NCBI RefSeq assembly: GCF_032922745.1
Contig: NZ_CP136693.1
Coordinates: forward strand, 806,001 to 870,000
Reading direction: 5' to 3'
DNA from: Marinobacter salarius
GTDB lineage: Bacteria; Pseudomonadota; Gammaproteobacteria; Pseudomonadales; Oleiphilaceae
DNA: 64,000 bases
How positions within the stretch are numbered: the first letter of the stretch is position 1; each line of letters begins with the position of its first letter. This document shows, in pieces, positions 33,948 to 43,350 of the stretch. A program made the translations under genes and the position numbers. The notes beneath the pieces are model-generated. The model was not told the origin of the DNA. It saw nothing but the letters and a program-made list of their open reading frames with translations, and made no database searches.

Positions 33948-34781
33948 TCAGTCGTTTCGCAATTCTTCAATCACCGGACGGGTGTCCGGGGTTTTTCCTC
34001 GCCATATCCGGAACGACTCCGCCGCCTGTTCCACCAGCATGCCCAGGCCGTCGAACACCCGGGTGGCTCCCCGGTCCAGTGCCCACTGGTTGAAGGTGGT
34101 GGTCTGCAGAGAATACATCATGTCGTAAATCACCGTGTCGGCACCGATCACATTTGTGGAAACCGGTGGCAGATCTCCCTGCAGGCTGGCACTGGTGCCA
34201 TTGATGATGATGTCGAAAGCGGAGGTCGGCTGTTCAAATCCGCAGGCCTCCAGGTGCGTATCGCCAGCCACGGGTTCAAAGAAACTGACCAGGCCCTCGG
34301 CTTTTGCCAGGGTGCGGTTGGCAATCGTCAAGGCGGCGGGTTCTTCCGCAAGAATCGGCCCCAGAACGCCACGAACGGCCCCGCCGGCGCCCAACACCAG
34401 CAGGCGTTTACCCGCCAGGCGAACGCCATGGTTGACCATCAGGTCGGTAACCAGTCCTTTGCCATCCGTGTTGTCGGCGGTTAGTGAGCCCTTACTGTCT
34501 TTGTAGAGCGTATTCGCCGCACCTGCTCGCTCGGCGCGCTGGGTTCGCAGGTCCGCGAGCTGCCAGGCCTGCTCCTTGAAAGGCACGGTGATATTCAACC
34601 CCTTGCCACCGCGTTCGAAAAAGCCTTCGACGGTACCCGCGAAATCGTCTTCTGGCGCCTGTATGGCCGTGTACTCCAGCTGCTCGCCGGTTTGGCGGGC
34701 AAACAGGCTATGAATGCGGGGAGATTTGCTGTGACTGATAGGGTTACCCACCACGGCGTAAAGATCGTTATGCATCGACAT
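33948..34781 (-). CDS. aroE: Shikimate dehydrogenase
   Basis: The enzyme of the shikimate pathway that reduces 3-dehydroshikimate to shikimate with NADPH, 277 residues. Motifs are VVGNPISHSKSPRIHS (substrate binding), NITVPFKEQA with the catalytic Lys, NTDGKG with the catalytic Asp, and the cofactor loop GAGGAVRGV followed by NRTL. The start ATG 34781 overlaps the hemF end by 14 bases, with an in-frame ATG two codons later. Position next to hemF matches PA0025 in P. aeruginosa. Confidence 0.95.
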   Translation of the reverse strand: MSMHNDLYAVVGNPISHSKSPRIHSLFARQTGEQLEYTAIQAPEDDFAGTVEGFFERGGKGLNITVPFKEQAWQLADLRTQRAERAGAANTLYKDSKGSLTADNTDGKGLVTDLMVNHGVRLAGKRLLVLGAGGAVRGVLGPILAEEPAALTIANRTLAKAEGLVSFFEPVAGDTHLEACGFEQPTSAFDIIINGTSASLQGDLPPVSTNVIGADTVIYDMMYSLQTTTFNQWALDRGATRVFDGLGMLVEQAAESFRIWRGKTPDTRPVIEELRND

Positions 34782-35706
34782 TCTCCAGCCAATCCCGTCC
34801 AGTAAGAAAATAGTCCGTCAGCCGGGCTTCTTCCGAGCCGGGCTCCGGAACGAAGGCATATTCCCAGCGCACCAGCGGCGGCAGCGACATCAGAATGGAT
34901 TCGGTACGGCCACCGGACTGCAGGCCAAACAGAGTGCCCCGGTCGTAGACCAGGTTGAACTCCACGTAGCGACCGCGGCGATAAAGCTGGAAATCACGCT
35001 CGCGATCACCCCAGGCCAGGGCTTTGCGACGTGCCACAATAGGCTCATAGGCATCGATAAAGCTGTCCCCGACAGATTGCATCAAGGCAAAATCACGACG
35101 GAAGTCCCCGGTGTTGTGGTCGTCGAAGAACAACCCTCCCACGCCCCGGGGTTCGTCCCGGTGCTTGAGGTAGAAATAGTTGTCACACCAGTGCTTGTAC
35201 TCGCGATAGAGTTGGTCGCCGAAAGGATCACAGGCGGCTTTCGCGACCCGGTGCCAATGGACACAATCCTCGTCGAAGCCGTAATAGGGCGTAAGATCAT
35301 AGCCCCCGCCAAACCAATAGACCGGCTCTGCATCCTCGGGGGTCGCAACAAAAAACCGGACGTTGGCGTGAGACGTGGGTACGTAGGGGTTCGAAGGGTG
35401 CATGACCAGAGACACCCCCATGGCTTGCCAGGGCGCACCCGCCAGGTGGGGCCGATGCGCGGTGGCTGACGCAGGCATGGTCTCGCCCATCACATGGGAG
35501 AAGTTTACACCGCCTTTCTCGAACACCTCGCCATCGGTGATCACCCGGCTGATGCCACCTCCGCCTTCGGGCCTGTCCCAGGCATCGGTTTCGAAAACGC
35601 CCCTGCCATCGACCGCAGCCAGCCGTTCGCAGATCTGATCCTGCAGGCCAAGCAGGTATTGTTTCACGGCATGGCTGTCGGGGTGCTGAAAAGGGTGCTG
35701 AGACAT
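34768..35706 (-). CDS. hemF: Coproporphyrinogen III oxidase, aerobic
   Basis: The oxygen-dependent coproporphyrinogen oxidase of heme synthesis, 312 residues. Conserved blocks include EKGGVNFSHVMG, HPSNPYVPTSHANVRFF, YWFGGGYDLTPYYGFDED, and GIFFDD-type GVGGLFFDDHN. It converts coproporphyrinogen III to protoporphyrinogen IX in the cytoplasm. It is cotranscribed with aroE downstream and tsaC upstream (eight-base gap). Confidence 0.96.
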   Translation of the reverse strand: MSQHPFQHPDSHAVKQYLLGLQDQICERLAAVDGRGVFETDAWDRPEGGGGISRVITDGEVFEKGGVNFSHVMGETMPASATAHRPHLAGAPWQAMGVSLVMHPSNPYVPTSHANVRFFVATPEDAEPVYWFGGGYDLTPYYGFDEDCVHWHRVAKAACDPFGDQLYREYKHWCDNYFYLKHRDEPRGVGGLFFDDHNTGDFRRDFALMQSVGDSFIDAYEPIVARRKALAWGDRERDFQLYRRGRYVEFNLVYDRGTLFGLQSGGRTESILMSLPPLVRWEYAFVPEPGSEEARLTDYFLTGRDWLENVDA

Positions 35707-35714
35707 GGGAACTC

Positions 35715-36290
35715 CTAGCGCAGTTGCTTTCCGCTGACGATATCGATGATACGGCTGGGTTGACGGTTACCGCCCAGTTCTCCCGGCACCAACCAATCCA
35801 GTTGGCCCTCGAAGTAACGACGCACCTGCCAGGAGCTTCGGGCCGGCTGGCGCCCTGCCGGATTACAGGAGGTAGAGACCAGGGGAAAGCCGGCCGCCTC
35901 GCACAGCGCGCGCACAACCGGATGGTCACTGACCCTGACAGCGATGGAGCTATGAAGACCTCGAACCTGTTGAGGGATTTGCTTGCGGACATCCGGCAGA
36001 AGACAGGTGACCGGGCCGGGCCAATGACTCATCGCCTGGCGCTGCTGCTGCTTCGGCAGCGGGTCGAGCAGAAACCGTACCTGATCGACAGACGCCGCCA
36101 CAAGGATCAGTCCCTTCTCCATCGGGCGCTGCTTGAGCGACAGGACTCGTTCAACGGCGTCCTGGTCCCACGGATCGCAACCCAGCCCCCAGACGGCTTC
36201 CGTGGGATAGGCAATGACCCCGCCACCAAAGACGGTGCGGCGGGCGCAATGAAGGTGCCAGTCGGACAAAGGTTGCTGTGGTGATTTCAT
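35715..36290 (-). CDS. tsaC: Threonylcarbamoyl-AMP synthase (Sua5/YrdC/YwlC)
   Basis: The first enzyme of t6A tRNA modification, forming threonylcarbamoyl-AMP from threonine, bicarbonate and ATP. The 191-residue protein is the short TsaC form. Conserved segments are GGGVIAYPTEAVWGLGCDP, KQRPMEKGLIL with the KRPxxKG signature, and PLVSTSCNPAGRQP near the C-terminus. It lies between dprA and hemF on the same strand, as in P. aeruginosa. Confidence 0.93.
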   Translation of the reverse strand: MKSPQQPLSDWHLHCARRTVFGGGVIAYPTEAVWGLGCDPWDQDAVERVLSLKQRPMEKGLILVAASVDQVRFLLDPLPKQQQRQAMSHWPGPVTCLLPDVRKQIPQQVRGLHSSIAVRVSDHPVVRALCEAAGFPLVSTSCNPAGRQPARSSWQVRRYFEGQLDWLVPGELGGNRQPSRIIDIVSGKQLR

Positions 36291-36316
36291 GAAATCTTCA
36301 AGTCTTTAAACGCGGC

Positions 36317-37483
36317 TCAGGCAATCCGTTGAAACCCTCCCGGCGCAGAATCCACCAACCCCTGTAACTCCAGGAGAAGCAGCGACTGCATCAACTGATC
36401 GGCGGGAAGGCCGGTCACTGAACACAAATCATCGGTTGACTGCGGATCATACCCTAAAGCCTCCAGCACCGCGATTTCCCGGGAGTCCAGGTTTTCTGTC
36501 GCCGGCCCATGCATGACCACCGAAGAGGGATTGCCCTCGTTCTGACCGGTCCACCAACCGCCCAGTTCCTCGCAGATATCGTCCACGGTTTCCACCAGTT
36601 TCGCACCCTGGCGTATCAGGTGATGGCAACCACGGGCCAGGGGATTGTGGACCGAGCCTGGAATGGCAAAGACCTCCCGCCCCTGCTCCAACGCCAGTCG
36701 CGCGGTGATCAGGGAGCCGCTTTTGAGTCCCGCCTCCACCACCAGGATGCCACGGCTGAGACCGCTGATAATCCGGTTTCGGCGGGGGAAATGGCCCGCC
36801 TTGGCGGACGTACCCGGCGGGTATTCGGACACAATCACCCCCTCACCGGCGATGCGTTCACTGAGCGTGCGGTGGCGATAGGGGTAGGGTTTATCAACAC
36901 CATTGCCAATCACCGCGACGGTCGGGAAGCCGGCATCCAGGGCGCCGGCATGGGCGGCGCCGTCCACCCCCAGAGCCAACCCGCTGGTCACCAGCAGGCC
37001 TTTTTGGCCAAGCGCCGCGGCAAAGGAGCGGGCGTGTTCCAGCCCCGCCCGGGTGGCGTTGCGGCTCCCCACAATACCGATCTGATCGCGCCCCAGCAGG
37101 GAGCGATCACCGCGCACATAGAGCACCAGTGGCCCATCGTGAATATGCCTGAGAGGCTCGGGGTAGTCGGCATCGGCGATGGTCAGGATAGCCGTGCCAG
37201 TCCTCAGGCAATTCCGGTATATGCCGTCGGCGTTGGCGACCACAGGGTGAGCGTTATCCTGGCGGCGCCATGCTTCGAGAGCAGCGATCGTTTCCGCCGC
37301 CAAACCCAGTGCTTTCAGCGTGGCGGCGTTATGGGTCAGGAGTTGCCGGAAATCGGGAAGCTGTTCGAGGATCGCCTGCTGACGACGGGCTCCGAATTTC
37401 GGCAGACAGGACAGGAATATCCAGAATCCGTGTTCCGATTGGAACAGGTTCGGGACAGACAGGGAGTCGGTAGCGAGGGGCAT
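36317..37483 (-). CDS. dprA: DNA processing protein DprA
   Basis: A 388-residue DprA/Smf protein that binds incoming single-stranded DNA and loads RecA during natural transformation. The Rossmann-like core has GIVGSRNATRAG, VTSGLALGVDGAAHAGAL, TVAVIGNGVDKPYPYRH and FPRRNRIISGLSRGILVVEA. A C-terminal winged-helix-like segment follows. ATG 37483 has GGAAGG five bases before it; an upstream open frame to 37534 starts inside a stem-loop and is rejected. An 8-base stem with loop TTCCT (37517-37537) lies in its leader. Confidence 0.94.
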   Translation of the reverse strand: MPLATDSLSVPNLFQSEHGFWIFLSCLPKFGARRQQAILEQLPDFRQLLTHNAATLKALGLAAETIAALEAWRRQDNAHPVVANADGIYRNCLRTGTAILTIADADYPEPLRHIHDGPLVLYVRGDRSLLGRDQIGIVGSRNATRAGLEHARSFAAALGQKGLLVTSGLALGVDGAAHAGALDAGFPTVAVIGNGVDKPYPYRHRTLSERIAGEGVIVSEYPPGTSAKAGHFPRRNRIISGLSRGILVVEAGLKSGSLITARLALEQGREVFAIPGSVHNPLARGCHHLIRQGAKLVETVDDICEELGGWWTGQNEGNPSSVVMHGPATENLDSREIAVLEALGYDPQSTDDLCSVTGLPADQLMQSLLLLELQGLVDSAPGGFQRIA

Positions 37484-37555
37484 GGCATCCTTCCGTGGAT
37501 CAAGGTTGGGTATCGGGGCTTGCCTTCCTGGCAAGCCGGAGGTGAATTATGCCAT

Positions 37556-37582
37556 AAAAAAAGGAGCCGGCGATGCGGCTCC
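37556..37582 (-). terminator. Intrinsic terminator of the LysM gene
   Basis: On the minus strand GGAGCCG, a six-base loop and CGGCTCC form a hairpin followed by seven T. It lies 32 bases past the stop codon of the LysM gene and upstream of dprA, so it separates the two transcripts. Confidence 0.85.
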
Positions 37583-37613
37583 CTTTCTACGGACGTTTTA
37601 CGTTGTGATCAGC

Positions 37614-38630
37614 TCAGGGATTGGTCACCTTGTCACCAACCGACAACGGACGGGTAGCCTGCAGGATCAGGCCATAGCTCATTTTTTCGTAGGCCTGAAA
37701 CACCATCATCAGCCCGGCACGCTCGGAGGGCAGTTCGATGGTTTCATTGGTGACCGGGTCCCGAACCAGGTTGCCACTCTTCAGCACGGCCATGACATTA
37801 CCCGGCTTCAGGCCTTCCCGTTGACCGCGGTTGATAGCCACCACGTCAAACTGCCCGATCTGGCTGACACCACCATCGACCGAAATCATCTGGGCCTCGA
37901 TGTCACTGTCGGGAGAGCTGGGCACAAAACTGGTGGTGATGCGACGCTCTTCGCCAACCAGCAGACGGTCCCCGATGCGAACTTCCTCGTTGGATTGTTT
38001 CAGCCGGAGCGTCAGAACGTCTTTATTCTCGGCAATGACTTCACCGCGGGCAATACTCCGGGCTTCAAGACCAAGGAATTCGCCGGTTTCCGGGTCCCGG
38101 AATTCCTTGCTGCGGCGGAATACGCCCACATTGTCAGCCGGCTTCTCACCACGAGCGTAAATCCGATCACCCGCGCCGGTAATAATCCGGCCGTCCTCGC
38201 CCTCCAGCACGTAAGGCGCTCCATTCAGCGCCTCAACGTCAACGATGCGCGTGTCGGTCAGGAAACTGCTGATCGCATCCAGGGGAATGGCGGGAATCGG
38301 CGTGTCGATGGGCTCGGAACGCACTTTTGGTGAAAGCTTCACCACCCGATCACTGGAAACCTTGGTAACACGCGGCTTGCCGTCAATATAGACCAGCGCC
38401 AACTCGTCACCCGGATAGATAAGGTGTGGGTTTGCAACCTGTGGATTAACGTGCCAGATTTCCGGCCAGTACCAGGGGTTATTCAGGAAGCGGGCGGAAA
38501 TATCCCACAGGGTGTCACCCTTCACGACAGTGTAACGCTCGGGATGATCGGACCTCAGTTCCGGGGCGGCGTGGGCCCAGGAGGTTAGCAGCAGCATGCT
38601 TGCTGCCAGAGCGTACAGCAGTTTCCTCAT
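37614..38630 (-). CDS. LysM domain secreted protein (PA0020-like)
   Basis: A 338-residue protein with a signal peptide (about 1-21, cleavage AHA-AP), a LysM peptidoglycan-binding domain (about 32-82, YTVVKGDTLWDISARFL) and a long C-terminal part with beta-rich low-homology sequence (residues 90-330). The P. aeruginosa relative is PA0020, next to dprA. Its function is not known beyond a peptidoglycan-associated envelope role. Confidence 0.85.
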   Translation of the reverse strand: MRKLLYALAASMLLLTSWAHAAPELRSDHPERYTVVKGDTLWDISARFLNNPWYWPEIWHVNPQVANPHLIYPGDELALVYIDGKPRVTKVSSDRVVKLSPKVRSEPIDTPIPAIPLDAISSFLTDTRIVDVEALNGAPYVLEGEDGRIITGAGDRIYARGEKPADNVGVFRRSKEFRDPETGEFLGLEARSIARGEVIAENKDVLTLRLKQSNEEVRIGDRLLVGEERRITTSFVPSSPDSDIEAQMISVDGGVSQIGQFDVVAINRGQREGLKPGNVMAVLKSGNLVRDPVTNETIELPSERAGLMMVFQAYEKMSYGLILQATRPLSVGDKVTNP

Positions 38631-39004
38631 TGTTTAAGTCCTTGATCGCGTGCCTTGAATCGATAGATTCTGTTCTTGGTATGCAGCCGGTACTCTGCCT
38701 TTTATACCACTACTATAGAAGATGTCTCGCAAATTGTGATGTTATCTTTTGTTCTTCCAGTAAATTCTACGCTATGGTCGAGAGCTTTTGACTATCAACT
38801 GATCAGTTTGTACTCAATGAGCGAGTTGAGGGATAATAGCACCATAAACGGCGACAACCCGTTGAAACCGGCTCTTTCATCCCGATCATAATAGTCACGG
38901 GATGGAAAAATGCGCAGTACGCTGTCGCATTTCGGAGACAGTATTCACACCGTTACAAAAGATAACGGTGAAAGCCAGAATCAGACACCAAAAGTACGAG
39001 CGCC
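38631..39004. other. AT-rich divergent intergenic region between the LysM gene and def
   Basis: A 374-base gap that must hold the promoters of both genes. It is visibly more AT-rich than its surroundings, mainly at 38680-38830. I see a TTGACT at 38788-38793 and GATAAT at 38832-38837 on the plus strand, not correctly spaced with each other. A hairpin CATCCCG/CGGGATG (about 38879-38905) and the stem-loop at 38948 lie near def. No gene is visible. Confidence 0.5.
38948..38970 (+). other. Stem-loop in the def leader
   Basis: CACCGTTA, loop CAAAAGA and TAACGGTG give eight perfect base pairs 35 bases before the def start. No T-tract follows, so it is not a standard terminator. It may be a leader structure or an operator. 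Confidence 0.55.
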
Positions 39005-39508
39005 ATGATATTAGATATTCTCGAATACCCGGACCCCCGCTTGCGCACCCTTGCCAAGCCCGTGGACGAGGTGACAGACGAGACCCGCAAGCTGATCGAC
39101 GACATGTTCGAGACCATGTACGATGCGCCCGGCATTGGCCTGGCCGCCACCCAGGTCAACGTGCACAAGCAGATTATCGTCATGGATCTGTCCGAAGACA
39201 AAAGTGAACCGCGGGTATTCATCAACCCGGAAGTGGAAGTGCTTGATGGTGAGCTTGAAGACATGCAGGAAGGCTGCCTGTCGGTGCCGGGTTTCTACGA
39301 AGACGTATCCCGTATTGAACACTGCATGATCAGGGCCGTTGGCCGTGATGGCAAACCGTTCGAGTTGGAAGCCCGTGGCCTGTTGGCGGTATGTATCCAG
39401 CATGAAATGGATCACCTCAACGGCAAGCTGTTTGTGGACTACCTGAGTTCGCTGAAGCGCACTCGTATTCGCAAGAAACTGGAAAAGCTTCACAAGAAAA
39501 GCGCCTGA
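39005..39508 (+). CDS. def: Peptide deformylase
   Basis: Removes the formyl group from the N-terminal Met of new proteins, 167 residues. Metal ligands are C91 in QEGCLSVPG and H133 and H137 in QHEMDHLNG, with catalytic E134; the Gly-rich motif GIGLAATQ is at 43-50. It lies before fmt, as is usual. The intergenic region to fmt has a terminator-like hairpin. Confidence 0.97.
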   Translation: MILDILEYPDPRLRTLAKPVDEVTDETRKLIDDMFETMYDAPGIGLAATQVNVHKQIIVMDLSEDKSEPRVFINPEVEVLDGELEDMQEGCLSVPGFYEDVSRIEHCMIRAVGRDGKPFELEARGLLAVCIQHEMDHLNGKLFVDYLSSLKRTRIRKKLEKLHKKSA

Positions 39509-39532
39509 AGCCGCCAAAACAGCGTAAATCGG

Positions 39533-39556
39533 GACCGGGTGAAAACCCGGTCTTTT
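39533..39556 (+). terminator. Terminator-like hairpin between def and fmt
   Basis: GACCGGGT, loop GAAA and ACCCGGTC form an eight-base perfect stem followed by only four T. It lies 24 bases after the def stop. The short T-run suggests partial termination or attenuation before fmt. Confidence 0.6.
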
Positions 39557-39585
39557 CGTATTCAACGGACCAGGAAGCGATACCC

Positions 39586-40521
39586 GTGCGACTTGTTTTT
39601 GCCGGCACCCCTGAATTCGCAGCCACCGCGCTGAAGGCACTGCTCACGACACATCATCAGGTGGTTGGCGTTTACTCCCAACCCGACCGGCCCGCTGGCC
39701 GTGGTCGCAAACTGACACCCAGCCCGGTCAAACAGGTTGCGGTTGAGGCGGGCATTCCCGTGTTCCAACCAGAGTCCCTGAAATCGGCCGAAGCGCAGGA
39801 ACAGCTCCGCAGCCTTAACGCAGACGTGATGATCGTCGCTGCCTACGGCCTGATTCTGCCGCAGGCGGTGCTGGACCTCCCTCGTCACGGCTGCCTGAAC
39901 ATCCATGCCTCGTTGCTGCCTCGCTGGCGCGGTGCCGCGCCTATTCAGCGCGCAATTGCCGCGGGTGACCGCGAAACCGGTATTACCATCATGCAGATGG
40001 ACGCTGGCCTGGACACCGGCGCAATGCTGCTGAAAGCCATTACGCCGATCGAAGACGCCGATACCGGCGGCAGCCTTCACGACCGTCTGGCGGGCCTGGG
40101 TGGCGAAGCCATCGTCAAGTCGCTGGAGCAGCTTGAGAAAGGCGAGCTGCAGGGCGAAATCCAGGACGAGGCCCGGGCCTGCTATGCCCGTAAGCTCAGC
40201 AAGGAAGAAGGGCATATCGACTGGACCCGGGACGCCCCCGCCATCAGCCGGCTGATTCGTGCCTTTAATCCCTGGCCGGGCACCTACACCGACCTGGAGG
40301 ATCTGCGCATCCGCATTCATCAGGCAGAGATTCTGGACGACACCAGCGACAAACATCCCGGCACGGTGATTCGCCGCGACCGCGAGGGCATCGACATTGC
40401 CTGCGGCCTGGAATCCCTGAGGATCACCCGTTTGCAGTTGTCCGGCTCGCGGCCACAATCGGTGAACGACCTGATCAACGGCGGCAAGGACATACTGATG
40501 CCCGGCCAGGAGCTGAACTGA
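39586..40521 (+). CDS. fmt: Methionyl-tRNA formyltransferase
   Basis: Transfers a formyl group from 10-formyl-tetrahydrofolate to Met-tRNA(fMet), 311 residues. The motif LNIHASLLPRWRGAAPI has catalytic N105 and H107, and SQPDRPAGRG is the tRNA-recognition loop. The start is GTG 39586 with AGGA upstream. The next gene, rsmB, begins with the base after the stop codon. The C-terminal anticodon-binding domain (about 205-311) is complete. Confidence 0.96.
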   Translation: MRLVFAGTPEFAATALKALLTTHHQVVGVYSQPDRPAGRGRKLTPSPVKQVAVEAGIPVFQPESLKSAEAQEQLRSLNADVMIVAAYGLILPQAVLDLPRHGCLNIHASLLPRWRGAAPIQRAIAAGDRETGITIMQMDAGLDTGAMLLKAITPIEDADTGGSLHDRLAGLGGEAIVKSLEQLEKGELQGEIQDEARACYARKLSKEEGHIDWTRDAPAISRLIRAFNPWPGTYTDLEDLRIRIHQAEILDDTSDKHPGTVIRRDREGIDIACGLESLRITRLQLSGSRPQSVNDLINGGKDILMPGQELN

Positions 40522-41823
40522 ATGAGCCAACAGGGCCAGCCACTGCGGGCGGTTGCTGCCCGAGTGTTGCAATCCGTTGAGAACGGCCAGTCGCTGTCCC
40601 AATGCCTGCCCCACGCCATGGGTGATGTGGCAGACAACGAACGACCACCACTACAGGCACTGTGTTACGGCACCTGTCGCTGGTTTCACCGGCTCGATGG
40701 CGAGTTACAGGCGCGCCTGAAAAAACCGCTGCGCAAATCCGACCGGGTGGTCCACCACCTGATGCTGGTAGCGCTGTTCCAGCTTCGCTTCAGCCAGCAG
40801 GCCACCTACGCGATTCTGAATGAAACCGTGGAAGCCTGTCGCGCCCTCGACAAACCACATCTGACAGGGCTGGTGAACGGCGTTCTGCGGGCTGCGGAGC
40901 GGGAAGGGGAGCCGCCCATTGCCGACGAAATCGGTCGTTTCAGCCACCCTCCCTGGATGCTTGAAAAGCTGCGCCATAACTGGCCTCACGACTGGCAGGC
41001 CATTCTCGAAGCCAATAACACCCAGGCCCCCATGACCTTGCGGGTGAACGCCCTGCGCTTCAGCCGCGACGACTACCTGCGGTTGTTGTCCGATGCCGGT
41101 ATCGATGCCAACGCAACCCTGTTTGCGCCCCACGGCATCCAACTGGCTGCTCCCGTGCCGGTGGACCTTCTTCCCTGGTTTTCCGAAGGCGCGGTCAGTG
41201 TGCAGGATGAAGCAGCCCAGCTCTGCACCACCCTGATGGACCTGGCGCCCGGTCAACGGGTGTTGGATGCCTGTGCCGCACCGGGAGGCAAAACCTGCGC
41301 TATCCTTGAAAGCTGTGGACAACTGGAAGAAGTGGTCGCTATCGACGAATCCGCTGATCGACTGCCACGGGTGCAGGAAAACCTGGAACGGCTGGACCTC
41401 GTGGCCACACTGAAGCAAGCCGATGCCGCAGATATTGACCAGTGGTGGGACCGGAAGCCGTTCGATCGCATCCTGCTGGACGTTCCCTGCAGCGCCACCG
41501 GCGTGATTCGCCGCCATCCGGACATCAAGTTGCTGCGCCGTGAATCAGACATTGTCCCGCTCGCCAGCATTCAGCTGAGTCTGCTGGAGTCGATGTGGCA
41601 AGTGCTCGCACCCGGAGGACGCCTGGTCTATGCCACCTGTTCGGTGTTTCCGCAGGAGAATCACCGTATAATTCGTCGATTCCTGAAACAGCAGGACGAC
41701 GCTGCCCTGGTGGAGCCCGATGTCCTTTGGGGGCGCGATATGGAAACCGGCCGCCAGATGCTGCCTGTTCCCGAAAGCCACGATGGATTTTTCTACGCTG
41801 TGCTGGAGAAACCCGAACCATGA
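40522..41823 (+). CDS. rsmB: 16S rRNA (cytosine-967-C5)-methyltransferase
   Basis: An rRNA methyltransferase that modifies C967 of 16S rRNA, 433 residues. An N-terminal NusB-like domain (about 5-140) precedes the SAM-binding domain (DACAAPGGKT) and the catalytic DVPCSATGVIRRHPD and YATCSVFPQEN. It begins directly after the fmt stop and overlaps trkA by four bases (ATGA), so fmt-rsmB-trkA is one operon, the order also found in P. aeruginosa PA0016-PA0018. Confidence 0.95.
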   Translation: MSQQGQPLRAVAARVLQSVENGQSLSQCLPHAMGDVADNERPPLQALCYGTCRWFHRLDGELQARLKKPLRKSDRVVHHLMLVALFQLRFSQQATYAILNETVEACRALDKPHLTGLVNGVLRAAEREGEPPIADEIGRFSHPPWMLEKLRHNWPHDWQAILEANNTQAPMTLRVNALRFSRDDYLRLLSDAGIDANATLFAPHGIQLAAPVPVDLLPWFSEGAVSVQDEAAQLCTTLMDLAPGQRVLDACAAPGGKTCAILESCGQLEEVVAIDESADRLPRVQENLERLDLVATLKQADAADIDQWWDRKPFDRILLDVPCSATGVIRRHPDIKLLRRESDIVPLASIQLSLLESMWQVLAPGGRLVYATCSVFPQENHRIIRRFLKQQDDAALVEPDVLWGRDMETGRQMLPVPESHDGFFYAVLEKPEP

Positions 41824-43223
41824 AAATCCTGATTCTCGGTGCCGGCCAGGTGGGCGGGACCCTGGCAGAAAACCTCGCCAACGAAGCCAACGACATCACC
41901 GTGATCGACAGTGACAGTACCCGCCTGCGGGAGCTTCAGGATCGCCTGGATATTCGGACTGTCCAGGGCATGGCCTCCTTCCCCACGGTTCTGCGTCAGG
42001 CGGGCGCTGAAGATGGCGACATGGTCATCGCCGTGACCAACAGTGACGAGGTCAACATGGTGGCCTGCCAGGTCTCCAAGTTGCTCTACAAAACCCCGAC
42101 CACCATCTGCCGGGTCAGGGCCAACGCCTACCTGGCAAAACCAGAACTGTTCTACCAGCGGGATCAGAAGAAGGATCTGGACAGCCTGCGGGGCTTCCCC
42201 ATAGATGTTCTGATCAGCCCGGAGCACCTGGTCACCAAGCACATTACACGACTGATCGAATACCCCGGCGCGCTGCAGGTACTGGAATTTTCCAAGGGGC
42301 TTGTTCAGTTGGTCGCCATTCGGGCGACGGAAGGCGGCCCACTGGTTGGCCACGAATTGTCGTACCTGCGCAGCCATATGCCCAAAATCGAAACACGGGT
42401 CGCCGCCATTTTCAGGAAAGACCGGGCGATCATGCCTCAGGGGGATACGGTGATCGAAGACGGCGACGAGGTTTTCTTCATCGCCGCCTCCGACCATATT
42501 CGCTCGGTGATGAGCGAGTTGCAGCCACTGGAAAAACCCTACAAGCGCATCTTCATCTGTGGGGGTGGCAACATTGGCCAGCGCCTGGCCCATACTCTCG
42601 AATCCCGCTACCAGGTGAAACTTCTTGAACGGGACCACGAACGTTGCGTGATGCTGTCTGAGAACCTTCGCAAAACCGTGGTGCTGGAGGGCAATGCCGC
42701 CAACAAGGACATCCTGTTGGAAGAAAACATCGAGAATACCGATGTCTTCTGTGCGGTCACTAACGATGACGAAGCCAACATCATGGCGTCACTGCTGGCC
42801 AAACGTCTGGGTGCCCGCAAGGTACTGACGCTGATCAACAACCCGGACTACGTCGACCTGATCCAGGGCGGCGACATTGATGTCGCTATCTCGCCCCAGC
42901 AAACCACCATTGGCAGCCTGCTTACCCACATTCGCCGCGGGGACGTAGTAAACGTTCACTCACTCCGTAGGGGCGCAGCCGAAGCCATTGAGGCCATCGC
43001 CCATGGCGACCACCGGTCCTCCCGGGTAGTGGGTAAGCGGCTTGACGAGATCAACCTGCCGGAAGGCACCACCATCGGCGCCATCGTCCGCCACAGCGAA
43101 GTCCTTATCGCCCACGACCACCTGCGGGTACAGCCGGATGACCACGTTATCCTGTTCCTGGTAGACAAGTCGCGGATACGGGATGTAGAGAAACTGTTCC
43201 AGGTGGGACTGACGTTCTTCTAG
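41820..43223 (+). CDS. trkA: Trk system potassium transport regulator TrkA
   Basis: Peripheral nucleotide-binding subunit of the Trk potassium uptake system, 467 residues. Two RCK/KTN domains start with GAGQVGGTLA (about 7-16) and CGGGNIGQRLA (about 243-253), each followed by a TrkA-C domain. It binds NAD(H) and regulates the channel TrkH/TrkG, which is not in the window. Frame also extends further upstream into rsmB, but ATG 41820 overlaps its stop and fits the family. Confidence 0.95.
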   Translation: MKILILGAGQVGGTLAENLANEANDITVIDSDSTRLRELQDRLDIRTVQGMASFPTVLRQAGAEDGDMVIAVTNSDEVNMVACQVSKLLYKTPTTICRVRANAYLAKPELFYQRDQKKDLDSLRGFPIDVLISPEHLVTKHITRLIEYPGALQVLEFSKGLVQLVAIRATEGGPLVGHELSYLRSHMPKIETRVAAIFRKDRAIMPQGDTVIEDGDEVFFIAASDHIRSVMSELQPLEKPYKRIFICGGGNIGQRLAHTLESRYQVKLLERDHERCVMLSENLRKTVVLEGNAANKDILLEENIENTDVFCAVTNDDEANIMASLLAKRLGARKVLTLINNPDYVDLIQGGDIDVAISPQQTTIGSLLTHIRRGDVVNVHSLRRGAAEAIEAIAHGDHRSSRVVGKRLDEINLPEGTTIGAIVRHSEVLIAHDHLRVQPDDHVILFLVDKSRIRDVEKLFQVGLTFF

Positions 43224-43250
43224 CGCAAAATCAATCTTCTGAACCCAACT

Positions 43251-43279
43251 TAGAAATACGCGATTGGCAGGCGTATAAT
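43251..43279 (+). promoter_or_regulatory. Probable sigma-70 promoter of glyQS
   Basis: TAGAAA at 43251-43256 and a perfect TATAAT at 43274-43279 are 17 bases apart. It lies in the gap between trkA and glyQ. Transcription would begin near 43286. Confidence 0.65.
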
Positions 43280-43350
43280 GCCCCTTTTTTCCGGAGTGCC
43301 CCGGCCAGATGCCCGGGCGCCACACACAGACTGACCAGCAGGCAAACGTC

